Virus record (IMG/VR): IMGVR_UViG_3300046690_000186
Location: 1-49,961 of that record
Origin: a virus
Direction: 5' to 3' (one strand)
Length of the DNA: 49,961 nucleotides
In this document: piece after piece, positions 1 through 6,513 of the stretch
Layout: each line of letters begins with the position of its first letter
Numbering within the stretch: position 1 is the stretch's first letter
The notes under the pieces: generated by a model
Told to the model about the DNA's origin: nothing
What the model saw: the letters and a program-made list of their open reading frames with translations, nothing else
Databases searched by the model: none
Program-made: the position numbers and the translations under genes

Positions 1-791
1 TCGGCGTGCGCGTCGATGTCAGCGGCTACGGCGACGGCCTCGGCTTCCTCGGCGGCGAGCCGCATCCCGACGCGTTGATCGTCGCCGCCGCGATCCGCGC
101 GCTCGACACGCATGCGCGCTTCGCGGATCGCGTCGAGATCGAGCCGCTGTTCGGTGAATTCATCGGCATCGCCGGCGACGCCGTCGGCGCGATCCTCGGC
201 GCGTCGTTCGATCAACGCGGCATCGTGATCAGTCATGCGACGATGGGCACGCGCCCGGCCTGGGCCTTTGAGTTGCCGGCGCCGCAACAGCGCTTTCACG
301 AGGCGACAAACAAGGCCGGCGCGATGCGCGCTTATCCCGTTGTGCTCGGCATTGATGCCGACGGCGATATGGTGATGTTGCGAAAGAACGAAGGCCGCGC
401 GCGCAAGCGTGATGGTGAATACACGTGGTCGATGTCGCCGCGCTCGCCGATTGAGTGGCACGATCCGGCGCCGTTGAGCGTCGCGCATTCGCGTGCACAA
501 TTCGTCGCGTGGCATGCGGCGCTCTCGCATCTCGCGACGGTGCTCGATGGTGCACTCGAAAGCTACGCGCCGACGCCGCTTGCTTTGCCGGTGATGCCGT
601 GGCTCTCGCCGGCGCTCGCGACGCGCGTGATTTTCCGCGATGCGTTTGCCCGCTATGACACGGTCGGGTTGCCGTTGCAGCCAAAGCGCGAGGCCGGCAT
701 CGCTCCAATCGAGTCGCCGATCGAGGCCGAAACGCGGGCCAGCTATAACCGGGCGAGCCGGGAAAAGATGCGCCGATCCGCTGCAATCTAA
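1..791 (+). CDS. Conserved phage protein of unknown function, 5'-truncated by window start
   Basis: This is the C-terminal 262 codons (reading frame begins at base 3) of the protein encoded complete at 47886-48797. The two copies have the same amino-acid sequence over the shared part; the one substitution I see (base 50) is silent. No signal peptide, membrane segment or catalytic motif is visible. The central part (FDQRGIVISHATMGTRPAW) reads like a soluble globular protein, and the C-terminus is basic (SREKMRRS). It sits between the candidate replication origin and the packaging genes, so a link to DNA replication or packaging is possible but unsupported. I do not recognise the family. Confidence 0.8.
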   Translation, partial: GVRVDVSGYGDGLGFLGGEPHPDALIVAAAIRALDTHARFADRVEIEPLFGEFIGIAGDAVGAILGASFDQRGIVISHATMGTRPAWAFELPAPQQRFHEATNKAGAMRAYPVVLGIDADGDMVMLRKNEGRARKRDGEYTWSMSPRSPIEWHDPAPLSVAHSRAQFVAWHAALSHLATVLDGALESYAPTPLALPVMPWLSPALATRVIFRDAFARYDTVGLPLQPKREAGIAPIESPIEAETRASYNRASREKMRRSAAI

Positions 792-882
792 GGGGTTCGG
801 TGCGTTTCCGTGTCGGGGGTGTTTGACCCGGAAGGCCTCACTTGACATAACCCCGGACGTTCCAAAAGGTCTTGAAAAAACC

Positions 883-911
883 AAGCCCGCCCGCAACCGC
901 GAGGCGGGCTT
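883..911. terminator. Intrinsic-terminator-like hairpin, copy 1
   Basis: AAGCCCGCC at 883-891 pairs perfectly with GGCGGGCTT at 903-911 around an 11-base loop. On the minus strand the stem is followed by a T run (complement of GAAAAAAC at 874-881), so termination is stronger leftward than rightward. Copy 2 has an equivalent hairpin at 48890-48913 with a different loop, so the structure is kept although the sequence has drifted. Confidence 0.6.
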
Positions 912-942
912 TGCAATTCTGCACCGATCAGGAAATCGACCG

Positions 943-957
943 ATGCGAAAGATTTGA
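943..957 (+). other. Four-codon minicistron Met-Arg-Lys-Ile, copy 1
   Basis: ATG CGA AAG ATT TGA lies 31 bases after the hairpin. Copy 2 (48947-48961) reads ATG CGC AAG ATT TAA: the peptide is the same although the Arg codon and the stop codon both differ, and the flanks have diverged. A purine-rich GGAAA precedes it in copy 1 and GGAGA in copy 2. It could be a leader peptide or minigene, or a coincidence over 15 bases. Confidence 0.3.
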
Positions 958-1044
958 TCTCTCGTTGTTTCGTCGTGTATCGCCGTTTGATCCGGGGCTT
1001 GCCCGGCGGCGTTTGTGACTGACTACCGGCCTTAGCGCCGGCGC

Positions 1045-1095
1045 CATAGCAACCCTAGCCCGAGGGCATGTTGCATCCTACTGTTGACGCAACGC
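1045..1095. other. Conserved non-coding island with GTTGC-N14-GCAAC dyad, copy 1
   Basis: CATAGCAACCCTAGCC, then GTTGCATCCTAC (1070-1081), then GACGCAACGC (1086-1095) are kept in copy 2 (49043-49092) within sequence that otherwise cannot be aligned. It contains an inverted repeat GTTGC (1070-1074) / GCAAC (1089-1093). It lies 1.8 kb upstream of the small-terminase gene on the packaging side, so a cos or terminase-recognition element is the leading guess; a small RNA is the alternative. Confidence 0.35.
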
Positions 1096-1468
1096 TGATT
1101 TAAACCCGGCGCCGCTCCGATCACTGATGTGATGAGGGAATCGTTTAACGGGTTATCGGCAAACTGAATGGCTGACCGCCCGAGCAATCGCACGCTCGTG
1201 AAACACGGCGAGTTTCCGCGACTTATTGCGGCGTTCAACGCGAGGCCGACGAGACGGGCCTCGCACCAAATTCGTGTTTCCACGCGTCGGACGCGGCGCG
1301 GTGCTCGGCTTTGATCAGCGCGAGAGTCGGCGGGGCTTTGAAAGGCCCTCGGCCGGCACCAATTCCAGAATTCATCACGCGCACGCGACCGGCTTCTCAG
1401 CCATAGCTAAGTGCAAGTGCACATCAAGCCGTGCTCGCTCGCGTGATGATCCAAATGTGAGGTGTGTC

Positions 1469-1666
1469 ATGGGTTGCCGCTGCAATGAACGCAAACAAGC
1501 GATCACGCGCGGCATGTCCGCCGCCGTGCGAGGTGATGCTAAGGCGGTCGCGGGGGCGGCCGGCTTTGTAGCGCGCACCCTTCGGGAAGATGCGCGCACG
1601 GGCGCGCTTCGCACGGCGGCAACGGCACGGCTCGCGCAACTCGGCGCCAAGCTAACCAAGCGGTGA
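1469..1666 (+). CDS. Small CxC-motif basic phage protein, copy 1
   Basis: This is a 65-aa protein beginning MGCRCNERKQ, then an alanine/arginine-rich helical stretch. A good ribosome site (GTGAGGTG) lies just upstream. Copy 2 (49472-49669) differs by two residues (T13V and A25S), while most nucleotide changes are silent, which supports it being translated. Its stop is 4 bases before the next start at 1671, so the two are co-translated. The close cysteine pair (C3, C5) might bind metal. The function is unknown. Confidence 0.7.
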   Translation: MGCRCNERKQAITRGMSAAVRGDAKAVAGAAGFVARTLREDARTGALRTAATARLAQLGAKLTKR

Positions 1667-1670
1667 CGTG

Positions 1671-2234
1671 ATGGCGTTCTCGATGCTTGAGATCGACGCT
1701 CGCGAGATCGACCACCTCGCCGAGCTATTCAAGCGCGCCGAGCGCGAGGCGCCAAAGGCTATTGCCCGCGCCATCAAGCGCACCGGCGATCAAACCGCAA
1801 CCCGCGTTGTGCGCGCCCTCACGGCGCAAACCGGACTGCAACGGCAAGTTATTGCCCGCGCCGTCAAGAAAAAGCCGGCGGGCCTGACTTACACGCTCAA
1901 ATCGCGCGGCGGCAACGTCGCGCTGAAATACTTCAAGGCGCGCGAAACCCGCAAGGGTGTGTCGGCGGCGCCGTGGAATCACCGGCGTGTGTTCGCCGGC
2001 ATGTTCATCAAGGGCGGTCGCTTCCCCAAACGGGTGGCGCTCGGCCTCGGCGGGCAAGTGTTCAAGCGCACCGGCGCGAGCCGCGTGCCGATCGCGCGCG
2101 TCAAGTCGGGCCTGTTCATCCCAACCGAGATGGTGACGGGCGCGACGGCCGGCGAGTTCCTTAGCGCAGTGAGGCAGATACTGCCGGCACGGCTGCAACA
2201 CGAGATCGCCGCGATATTGGGCGGTCATGCTTGA
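1671..2234 (+). CDS. Prophage minor tail protein Z-like (tail completion)
   Basis: This 187-aa basic protein resembles the phage minor tail protein Z / tail-completion family: an N-terminal amphipathic helix (AELFKRAEREAPKAIARAIK), a TRVVRALTAQTGL segment and a C-terminal LFIPTEM segment. In lambda, gpZ acts late in tail maturation so that tails join heads. ATG 1671 is chosen over GTG 1668 because in copy 2 the upstream codon is GCG while the ATG is kept. The gene lies upstream of the terminase genes and far from the other tail genes, which is unusual. Family assignment is moderate. Confidence 0.6.
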   Translation: MAFSMLEIDAREIDHLAELFKRAEREAPKAIARAIKRTGDQTATRVVRALTAQTGLQRQVIARAVKKKPAGLTYTLKSRGGNVALKYFKARETRKGVSAAPWNHRRVFAGMFIKGGRFPKRVALGLGGQVFKRTGASRVPIARVKSGLFIPTEMVTGATAGEFLSAVRQILPARLQHEIAAILGGHA

Positions 2235-2244
2235 GGGTGTGATC

Positions 2245-2526
2245 ATGTCGAGGGGCGCGCGCTATGTTGAGGTGATCATTCGCCTCGTGATCTTAGGTGG
2301 CGTGATGCTCGGCGCTGATGTGCTGGCCGTGCTGATGTTCCTCGCTGGCGCCTCGGCGCCGGGGATCATCCTCGCCATGGGCGCATGCGGCGTCGCGGGC
2401 GTCATCCTCGGCCATCGGGCCACCCGGCCAGGCCGGCCGGGCGCGGGTCCCTCCCGGCCCCCACCCCCACACGGCACAAGCGCGCCCCGAAATCTCGCCA
2501 GCCGCAAATCTGAAAAGTTGGGTTGA
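2245..2526 (+). CDS. Small membrane protein, two predicted TM segments
   Basis: This is 93 aa from ATG 2245, chosen for the GAGGG ribosome site 8 to 12 bases upstream; an upstream in-frame ATG at 2227 is possible. Two hydrophobic helices (about residues 9-30, IIRLVILGGVMLGADVLAVL, and 36-58) are followed by a proline/arginine-rich tail (RPGRPGAGPSRPPPPHG). It overlaps or abuts the gpZ-like gene and precedes another small ORF at 2528, so it belongs to the same transcript. Function is unknown; holin, superinfection exclusion and membrane anchoring are all possible. Confidence 0.55.
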   Translation: MSRGARYVEVIIRLVILGGVMLGADVLAVLMFLAGASAPGIILAMGACGVAGVILGHRATRPGRPGAGPSRPPPPHGTSAPRNLASRKSEKLG

Positions 2527-2527
2527 C

Positions 2528-2776
2528 ATGGTTGACAGGTTGACAGGGGTGCACCCGGCGGATCGCAGATGGCACGTCTTGCGCGATCCTGCCGTGATGT
2601 CGTGTGCCGACTTCAAGTCCTTGCGCGTTGTGTCGGCGCGTATCGCGCCGGTCTATGACAGATGCCGCGCGTTGATCGGCGGGCGTTGGCACGTCGTTGA
2701 GCGGCAAAGTCAATTCGGCTCGCCGGTCTACTTCGCCAACCCGATCACGATCCGGCTCAAGGCGGCCGAGCTATGA
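2528..2776 (+). CDS. Hypothetical phage protein, 82 aa
   Basis: This is a soluble 82-aa protein that starts one base after the preceding stop and overlaps the next ORF by 4 bases, a typical phage operon arrangement. It has three cysteine or histidine-rich spots but no clear metal-binding pattern. I recognise no family. Its place just before the small terminase subunit is the only functional hint. Confidence 0.55.
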   Translation: MVDRLTGVHPADRRWHVLRDPAVMSCADFKSLRVVSARIAPVYDRCRALIGGRWHVVERQSQFGSPVYFANPITIRLKAAEL

Positions 2777-2871
2777 CGCAGCGGGGCGTTAGCGGGTTTC
2801 TGCTGATCATCGCGTCGTCGGCGCTCGCCGTCGGTGTGATGCGCGGCGTCTTGCTGATGTGGGGCATGTGA
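2773..2871 (+). CDS. 32-aa single-TM peptide
   Basis: ATG 2773 overlaps the previous stop (ATGA) and its own TGA shares a base with the ATG of the small terminase gene at 2871. The peptide MTQRGVSGFLLIIASSALAV continues to a second hydrophobic stretch and ends GM. It is nearly all membrane segment. The tight overlaps on both sides support translation. Function is unknown. Confidence 0.45.
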   Translation: MTQRGVSGFLLIIASSALAVGVMRGVLLMWGM

Positions 2872-3488
2872 TGAGCGACGACGCGGGCGACGATCTCGCC
2901 GATGTCGGGCTTTGGCTTTCGGTCTCCGAGATCGCCCGGCAAAAGGATAAATCGCGGCAAGCGATTGCGAAGCGCGTCGACTCGCTCGTCGAGGCCGGCT
3001 TGCTCGAAACGCGGCCGGGGTCAGGCGGCACCAAGCTCGTCAACCTCGCGCAATTCGATCGCGCTGTCGGCGAAGTCGGCGACGCCTTCAAGGAAGCCGC
3101 AGCCGAAACTCGAGCCGAGGCCGAGATCGACACCGCGTCGCCGGCCTCGCCGGTGTTGCGCGATCACCAATCGCGCGCGGCGCAATATACGGCCGATCTC
3201 AAGTTTCTCGATCTTGAGGAACGGCTCGGCCGGCTCGTGCCGATCGAGGAAGCCAAAACTGGCGGCGTCAAGATCGGCGAGGCGGTTGTGCGCATCATCG
3301 GCCGCTTGCCGACATACGCCGAGGCAATGACTGCTGTCGCGGTCAAGGATGGGGTGCAGGGATCGCGGGGCCTGTTCAAAGACATCGAGCGCGATTTGCG
3401 CGTCGCTATCGCAGCCGCAATCGGCGAGATCGCGGGCGCGGCCGTGCCGTCAACGATTGATCCGGGCGAGGATGGCTCGCCCGCGTAA
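2871..3488 (+). CDS. Terminase small subunit-like protein
   Basis: This is a 205-aa protein immediately before the large terminase. The N-terminal third has a winged helix-turn-helix reading (VSEIARQKDKSRQAIAKRVDSLVEAGLL) like the Nu1-type DNA-recognition subunit, and a charged middle and helical C-terminus (FLDLEERLGRLVPIEEAKTG) fit an assembly or large-subunit contact region. It would bind the packaging site and recruit the large subunit. ATG 2871 shares its A with the stop of the previous ORF. The assignment rests on the HTH plus synteny. Confidence 0.7.
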   Translation: MSDDAGDDLADVGLWLSVSEIARQKDKSRQAIAKRVDSLVEAGLLETRPGSGGTKLVNLAQFDRAVGEVGDAFKEAAAETRAEAEIDTASPASPVLRDHQSRAAQYTADLKFLDLEERLGRLVPIEEAKTGGVKIGEAVVRIIGRLPTYAEAMTAVAVKDGVQGSRGLFKDIERDLRVAIAAAIGEIAGAAVPSTIDPGEDGSPA

Positions 3489-3497
3489 GGGCCGGTC

Positions 3498-5552
3498 ATG
3501 CTGCATTTCAAACGATCCGCCGTCGCCGCCATGTGCGCCGAGGCGATGGCGCTGATCGAGCCGCCGCGCAAGGTGCTACCGGCCGATTGGGCCGCGCAAA
3601 ACCTGATCGTGCCCGACGGCCCGCGCGCTAACGAAAAGTGGGACCCGAGCCTAACGCCTTACGTCGTCGAGCCGTTGAACAACAGCGGGCCGGAGTCGAC
3701 CGTCAATAAATGGGCGGTGCGCAAGAGCGCGCAAACCGGCTTCACGGTGATGGCGATTGCGATCGTTGGCTCGACGATCGACACCGACCCGTCGGGCGGC
3801 ATCCTGCTCGTGCAGCCAACCGACGGCGCGCTCGCCGACTTCATTGCTGACAAGCTCAATCCCTCGATCGAGCAGTCGGCCGCGCTCAAGGCCAAAGTAA
3901 AGCCGCAAGTCTCGCGCTCGGGCGAGGGATCGACGACCTATCTCAAGCGCTATCCGGGCGGCTCGATGGCGCTCGCGATTGCCAACTCAACCGCCGATCT
4001 GCGCTCAAAAACAAAGCGCAAGATCATCAAAGACGAGGCGAGCGAGTATCCCGACGATCTCGACGGCCAGGGTTCGCCGCACGCGATGATCGAGGCGCGT
4101 TATGAGTCGTTCCTCGACACCGGCGACTGGAAAGAGGTGAACATCTCGACGCCGACGGTTAAGGGCGCGTGCTACATCGACAAGCAATTCGAGGCCGGCG
4201 ACCAGCGCCTTTGGCATGTGCCGTGCCCGCATTGCGACGGCAAATTCGCGTTCCGCTTCGGCCCGCAATTCAAGTTTAACGACGCGTTCCCGTATCAGGC
4301 GCACTACATCGCGCCTTGCTGCGGTGCTGTGATCGAGGCGCATGAGAAAAAGCCGCTCGTGCAGAAGGGCGAATGGATTTCGCTGGCGCCGGGGCCAGGC
4401 AAGTTTCCGTCCTACCATATCGACGCGATGTCGTCGCCGTTCGTGCCGTGGGACAAGATCGCCGAGCGCTGGATCACGGCGCAAGGCGATCCGGCCAAGC
4501 TGAAAGCGTTCTACAATCTGACGCTCGGCGAGGCTTTCGAGATCAAGGGCGACGCGCCCGATCACGTGCGGCTGATGGAGCGCCGCGAGGATTACCCGAA
4601 AGGGCGCATCCCCGCGCGCGGCCTGATGCTCACGGCCGCCGCCGACGTGCAGATGAATGGCATCTATGTCGAGGTGGTGGCGTGGGCGCCCAATCGTGAG
4701 TCCTGGGTTGTGTTCGTCGATGTGGTGGAGGGTGACACCACCAACGCCAACGCCGGCGCCTTCCTGAAACTCGGCGAGCTTTACGATCGAGAGTGGCCCG
4801 ACGCGTTCGGCAACCGCCGCAAGGTGGATGCGTTCGCGATCGACTCCGGCTTTCGCTCGCATGTCGTCTATCATTGGTGCCAGTCGCGCCATAACGCCTA
4901 TGCGGTGGACGGCCGCGACGGCTGGCATCTGCCGGCGATCGGTACGCCGAGCGTCAAGGATATCGATCTCGACGGCCGCAAGCTTGGTTATGTCAAGCTG
5001 TGGCCCGTCGGCACGTGGCCGTTGAAGGGCCATTGGTACGAAGATTTGCGCAAAGAGGGCAAGTCGGCCGGCCACGAAGTCGATCCGCCGGGCTACTGCC
5101 ATTTCGGCAAGTTTCTCGACGAGAATTACTTCAAACAGGTCACGGCCGAATATCTCGCCGATGTTCGCAATCGCGGGCGGCAAACCAAGCGTTGGGAGCC
5201 GCGCGGAAACCAGGCCAACCATTGGTTTGACTGCCGCGTGTACAACATGGCCGTCGCCGATCACCTCGGCTTGTCCACGATGACCGAGGACGAGTGGAAA
5301 ATTCTTGCGCGCGAGCGCGCGCCGACGATCTCGCAAGGCGATCTGTTCGCCGCGCGCCCGCTCGCCGTTCAAATTGCGTCTAGTCCCGCGTCCGCAATGC
5401 CGTCCGATCAGGACGGCGACGATCCGCCGCCGGTTCAAGTCGTGTCACCGCCCGCAAATGCCAGTGACGACGCGCCGGCGGCGCGATCCCAAGACGAGCC
5501 GAGCGGCTCGGGGTGGATCGGCCGCGATCTCAGCAATTGGGGCAGCCGATAG
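3498..5552 (+). CDS. Terminase large subunit, lambda GpA family
   Basis: At 684 aa the length is usual for GpA-type terminases, which pump DNA into the prohead by ATP hydrolysis and cut the concatemer with a C-terminal nuclease. The adenine-binding/Walker A region is KSAQTGFT (residues 76-83). KIIKDEASEYP supplies the Walker B acidic pair. A CPHC...CC cysteine cluster (after HVPCPHCDGKF) matches the GpA zinc-like element. Acidic residues of the nuclease lie in AADVQMNGIYVEVV and DAFAIDSGF. GpA-type enzymes are known from cos phages such as lambda. It follows the small subunit by 9 bases. Confidence 0.93.
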   Translation: MLHFKRSAVAAMCAEAMALIEPPRKVLPADWAAQNLIVPDGPRANEKWDPSLTPYVVEPLNNSGPESTVNKWAVRKSAQTGFTVMAIAIVGSTIDTDPSGGILLVQPTDGALADFIADKLNPSIEQSAALKAKVKPQVSRSGEGSTTYLKRYPGGSMALAIANSTADLRSKTKRKIIKDEASEYPDDLDGQGSPHAMIEARYESFLDTGDWKEVNISTPTVKGACYIDKQFEAGDQRLWHVPCPHCDGKFAFRFGPQFKFNDAFPYQAHYIAPCCGAVIEAHEKKPLVQKGEWISLAPGPGKFPSYHIDAMSSPFVPWDKIAERWITAQGDPAKLKAFYNLTLGEAFEIKGDAPDHVRLMERREDYPKGRIPARGLMLTAAADVQMNGIYVEVVAWAPNRESWVVFVDVVEGDTTNANAGAFLKLGELYDREWPDAFGNRRKVDAFAIDSGFRSHVVYHWCQSRHNAYAVDGRDGWHLPAIGTPSVKDIDLDGRKLGYVKLWPVGTWPLKGHWYEDLRKEGKSAGHEVDPPGYCHFGKFLDENYFKQVTAEYLADVRNRGRQTKRWEPRGNQANHWFDCRVYNMAVADHLGLSTMTEDEWKILARERAPTISQGDLFAARPLAVQIASSPASAMPSDQDGDDPPPVQVVSPPANASDDAPAARSQDEPSGSGWIGRDLSNWGSR

Positions 5553-5562
5553 CCGGTTTTGC

Positions 5563-5576
5563 TTCGTACGATACAA
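5563..5576. repeat. Dispersed motif TTCGTACGATACAA, site 1
   Basis: TTCGTACGATACAA occurs here, at 18297-18310 (last base C) and at 44087-44100. It has the palindromic core TCGTACGA. Here it sits 14 bases upstream of the ParA-like gene and 10 bases after the terminase stop. I see no other copy with more than 8 matching bases. See the separate finding for possible roles. Confidence 0.6.
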
Positions 5577-5590
5577 AAGGACACCGCACC

Positions 5591-6229
5591 ATGACTAAGC
5601 CGAGCCTCTACATCATCGGCGCCGACAAGGGCGGCGTCGGCAAAACCACCATCACCCGCGCGTTTCTCGACTATCTCGACGCGCTCGGCGTGCAGAACCG
5701 GCCTTTCGATACCGAGAACGAGGTGCCGGGCGGCGTGCTCAAGCGTTTCTATCCCGAGCGCGCCGAGGTGGTCGATCTCGTCGACTCCGACGGGCAGATG
5801 CGCGTTTTCGACACGCTCAACAGCCTCGCGGCTACGGTGATCGACATCCGCGCCGGGCTGTTGTCGCCGACGCTGCAATTGCTCGCCGATATCGGGTTTC
5901 TCGATCTCGACAAATACGCGATCACCGTGTTGCACGTGCTCGGCAACACGCAAACGTCGATCGATGAAATCAAGCCGGTCGCGGCCAGGCTCGCCGCCGG
6001 CGCCCGTCACATCGCGATCGGCAATCGCATCAACGCGACGAAATTCAACTTCCCGGCCGATGCGCTCGACGTTCCGATGTTGAGCGCGGCGGCCGTCGAG
6101 GCCGTCGATAAATCGAACATGCCTTTCCGTGTGTTCGGCAAGGAAAATCCATCTGCGGTGCTTCGCGGCACCGTGAACACGTGGCTCGATCGCGTCTTTG
6201 TGCAGTTCGCAAGCGCCAAGATCGCCTAG
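5591..6229 (+). CDS. ParA/MinD-like P-loop ATPase
   Basis: This is a 212-aa protein opening with a deviant Walker A box GADKGGVGKTT (about residues 9-19), the signature of the ParA/MinD/SRP-type ATPases, with the signature lysine of KGGVGKT. VIDIRAGL is a plausible Walker B segment. It is shorter than plasmid ParA and lacks an N-terminal HTH, so it is closer to orphan ParA or VirC1-like proteins. No ParB follows. It lies between the large terminase and the head genes, where such an ATPase is not a standard component. A role in locating phage DNA or assembling particles at a cellular site is inference. ATG 5591 has AAGGA upstream. Confidence 0.8.
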   Translation: MTKPSLYIIGADKGGVGKTTITRAFLDYLDALGVQNRPFDTENEVPGGVLKRFYPERAEVVDLVDSDGQMRVFDTLNSLAATVIDIRAGLLSPTLQLLADIGFLDLDKYAITVLHVLGNTQTSIDEIKPVAARLAAGARHIAIGNRINATKFNFPADALDVPMLSAAAVEAVDKSNMPFRVFGKENPSAVLRGTVNTWLDRVFVQFASAKIA

Positions 6230-6246
6230 TAAGGAGTATCGCCCCG

Positions 6247-6513
6247 ATGACTGAGGCGCCGGTTAAATCTCTCGATCAGCTAACGGCCGATGTCGGCCCC
6301 GACGGCAAACATCGACTTGAGGCCGTCGTCGTCGGCGCTCGCGATAGCGCCGGTGCCGCCATCAACCCCGATTTTTATGCGCATGCTTTCACGTATGGCG
6401 CCGACAACAACCTCGCGACGGATTCGTTTAGCGATGGCGTCAACACGTGGGTGCAGACGTTCACCTACACGTCGGGCCAGTTGACCGCAGTCAGTGCGTG
6501 GGTGAAGGCATGA
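6247..6513 (+). CDS. Small beta-rich structural-type protein, 88 aa
   Basis: ATG 6247 follows a clear AAGGAG ribosome site. The C-terminal half (FSDGVNTWVQTFTYTSGQL, ending AVSAWVKA) reads as alternating beta strands like small virion or fibre-associated proteins. Its stop overlaps the start of the SGNH-like gene (ATGA at 6510-6513), so the two are translationally coupled and probably work together. No enzyme motif is visible. A virion decoration or spike adaptor is the most likely role, by inference. Confidence 0.6.
   Translation: MTEAPVKSLDQLTADVGPDGKHRLEAVVVGARDSAGAAINPDFYAHAFTYGADNNLATDSFSDGVNTWVQTFTYTSGQLTAVSAWVKA

Larger units (their letters stand above)
792..1468. other. Long non-coding stretch (copy 1)
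   Basis: No open frame here is kept between the two copies: single-base indels near 1200-1230 relative to 49200-49240 shift the frames, so the apparent ORF from 1226 is not conserved as protein upstream of 1469. The stretch holds a terminator-like hairpin (883-911), a four-codon minicistron (943-957) and a conserved 51-base island (1045-1095). Its place upstream of the terminase genes makes it a reasonable location for a packaging site. Confidence 0.6.
1..1958. repeat. Copy 1 of the ~1.95-kb end repeat (direct, diverged)
   Basis: This block recurs in the same orientation at 48007-49961. Read side by side, 1-874 matches 48007-48880 with only about two substitutions (C50/G48056, silent; T801/C48807). 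Positions 875 to about 1180 are strongly diverged apart from short islands. The remainder is again about 90 to 98 percent identical, with the offset changing from 48006 to 48003. Because the copies differ, this is not a phage direct terminal repeat. It marks the return to the same map position in a second, related phage unit. Confidence 0.9.

Noticed and set aside
1226-1468. N-terminal extension of the 65-aa CxC protein (ORF from 1226)
   Set aside because: Copy 2 has single-base indels that break this frame, while the part from 1469 is kept with silent changes.
1-1958. An exact direct terminal repeat of the virion
   Set aside because: The copies at the two ends differ strongly between 875 and 1180 and by about 3 percent beyond about 1440.
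4005-5438. Long minus-strand open frame opposite the terminase
   Set aside because: It is a shadow frame caused by high GC third positions; the plus-strand terminase is certain.
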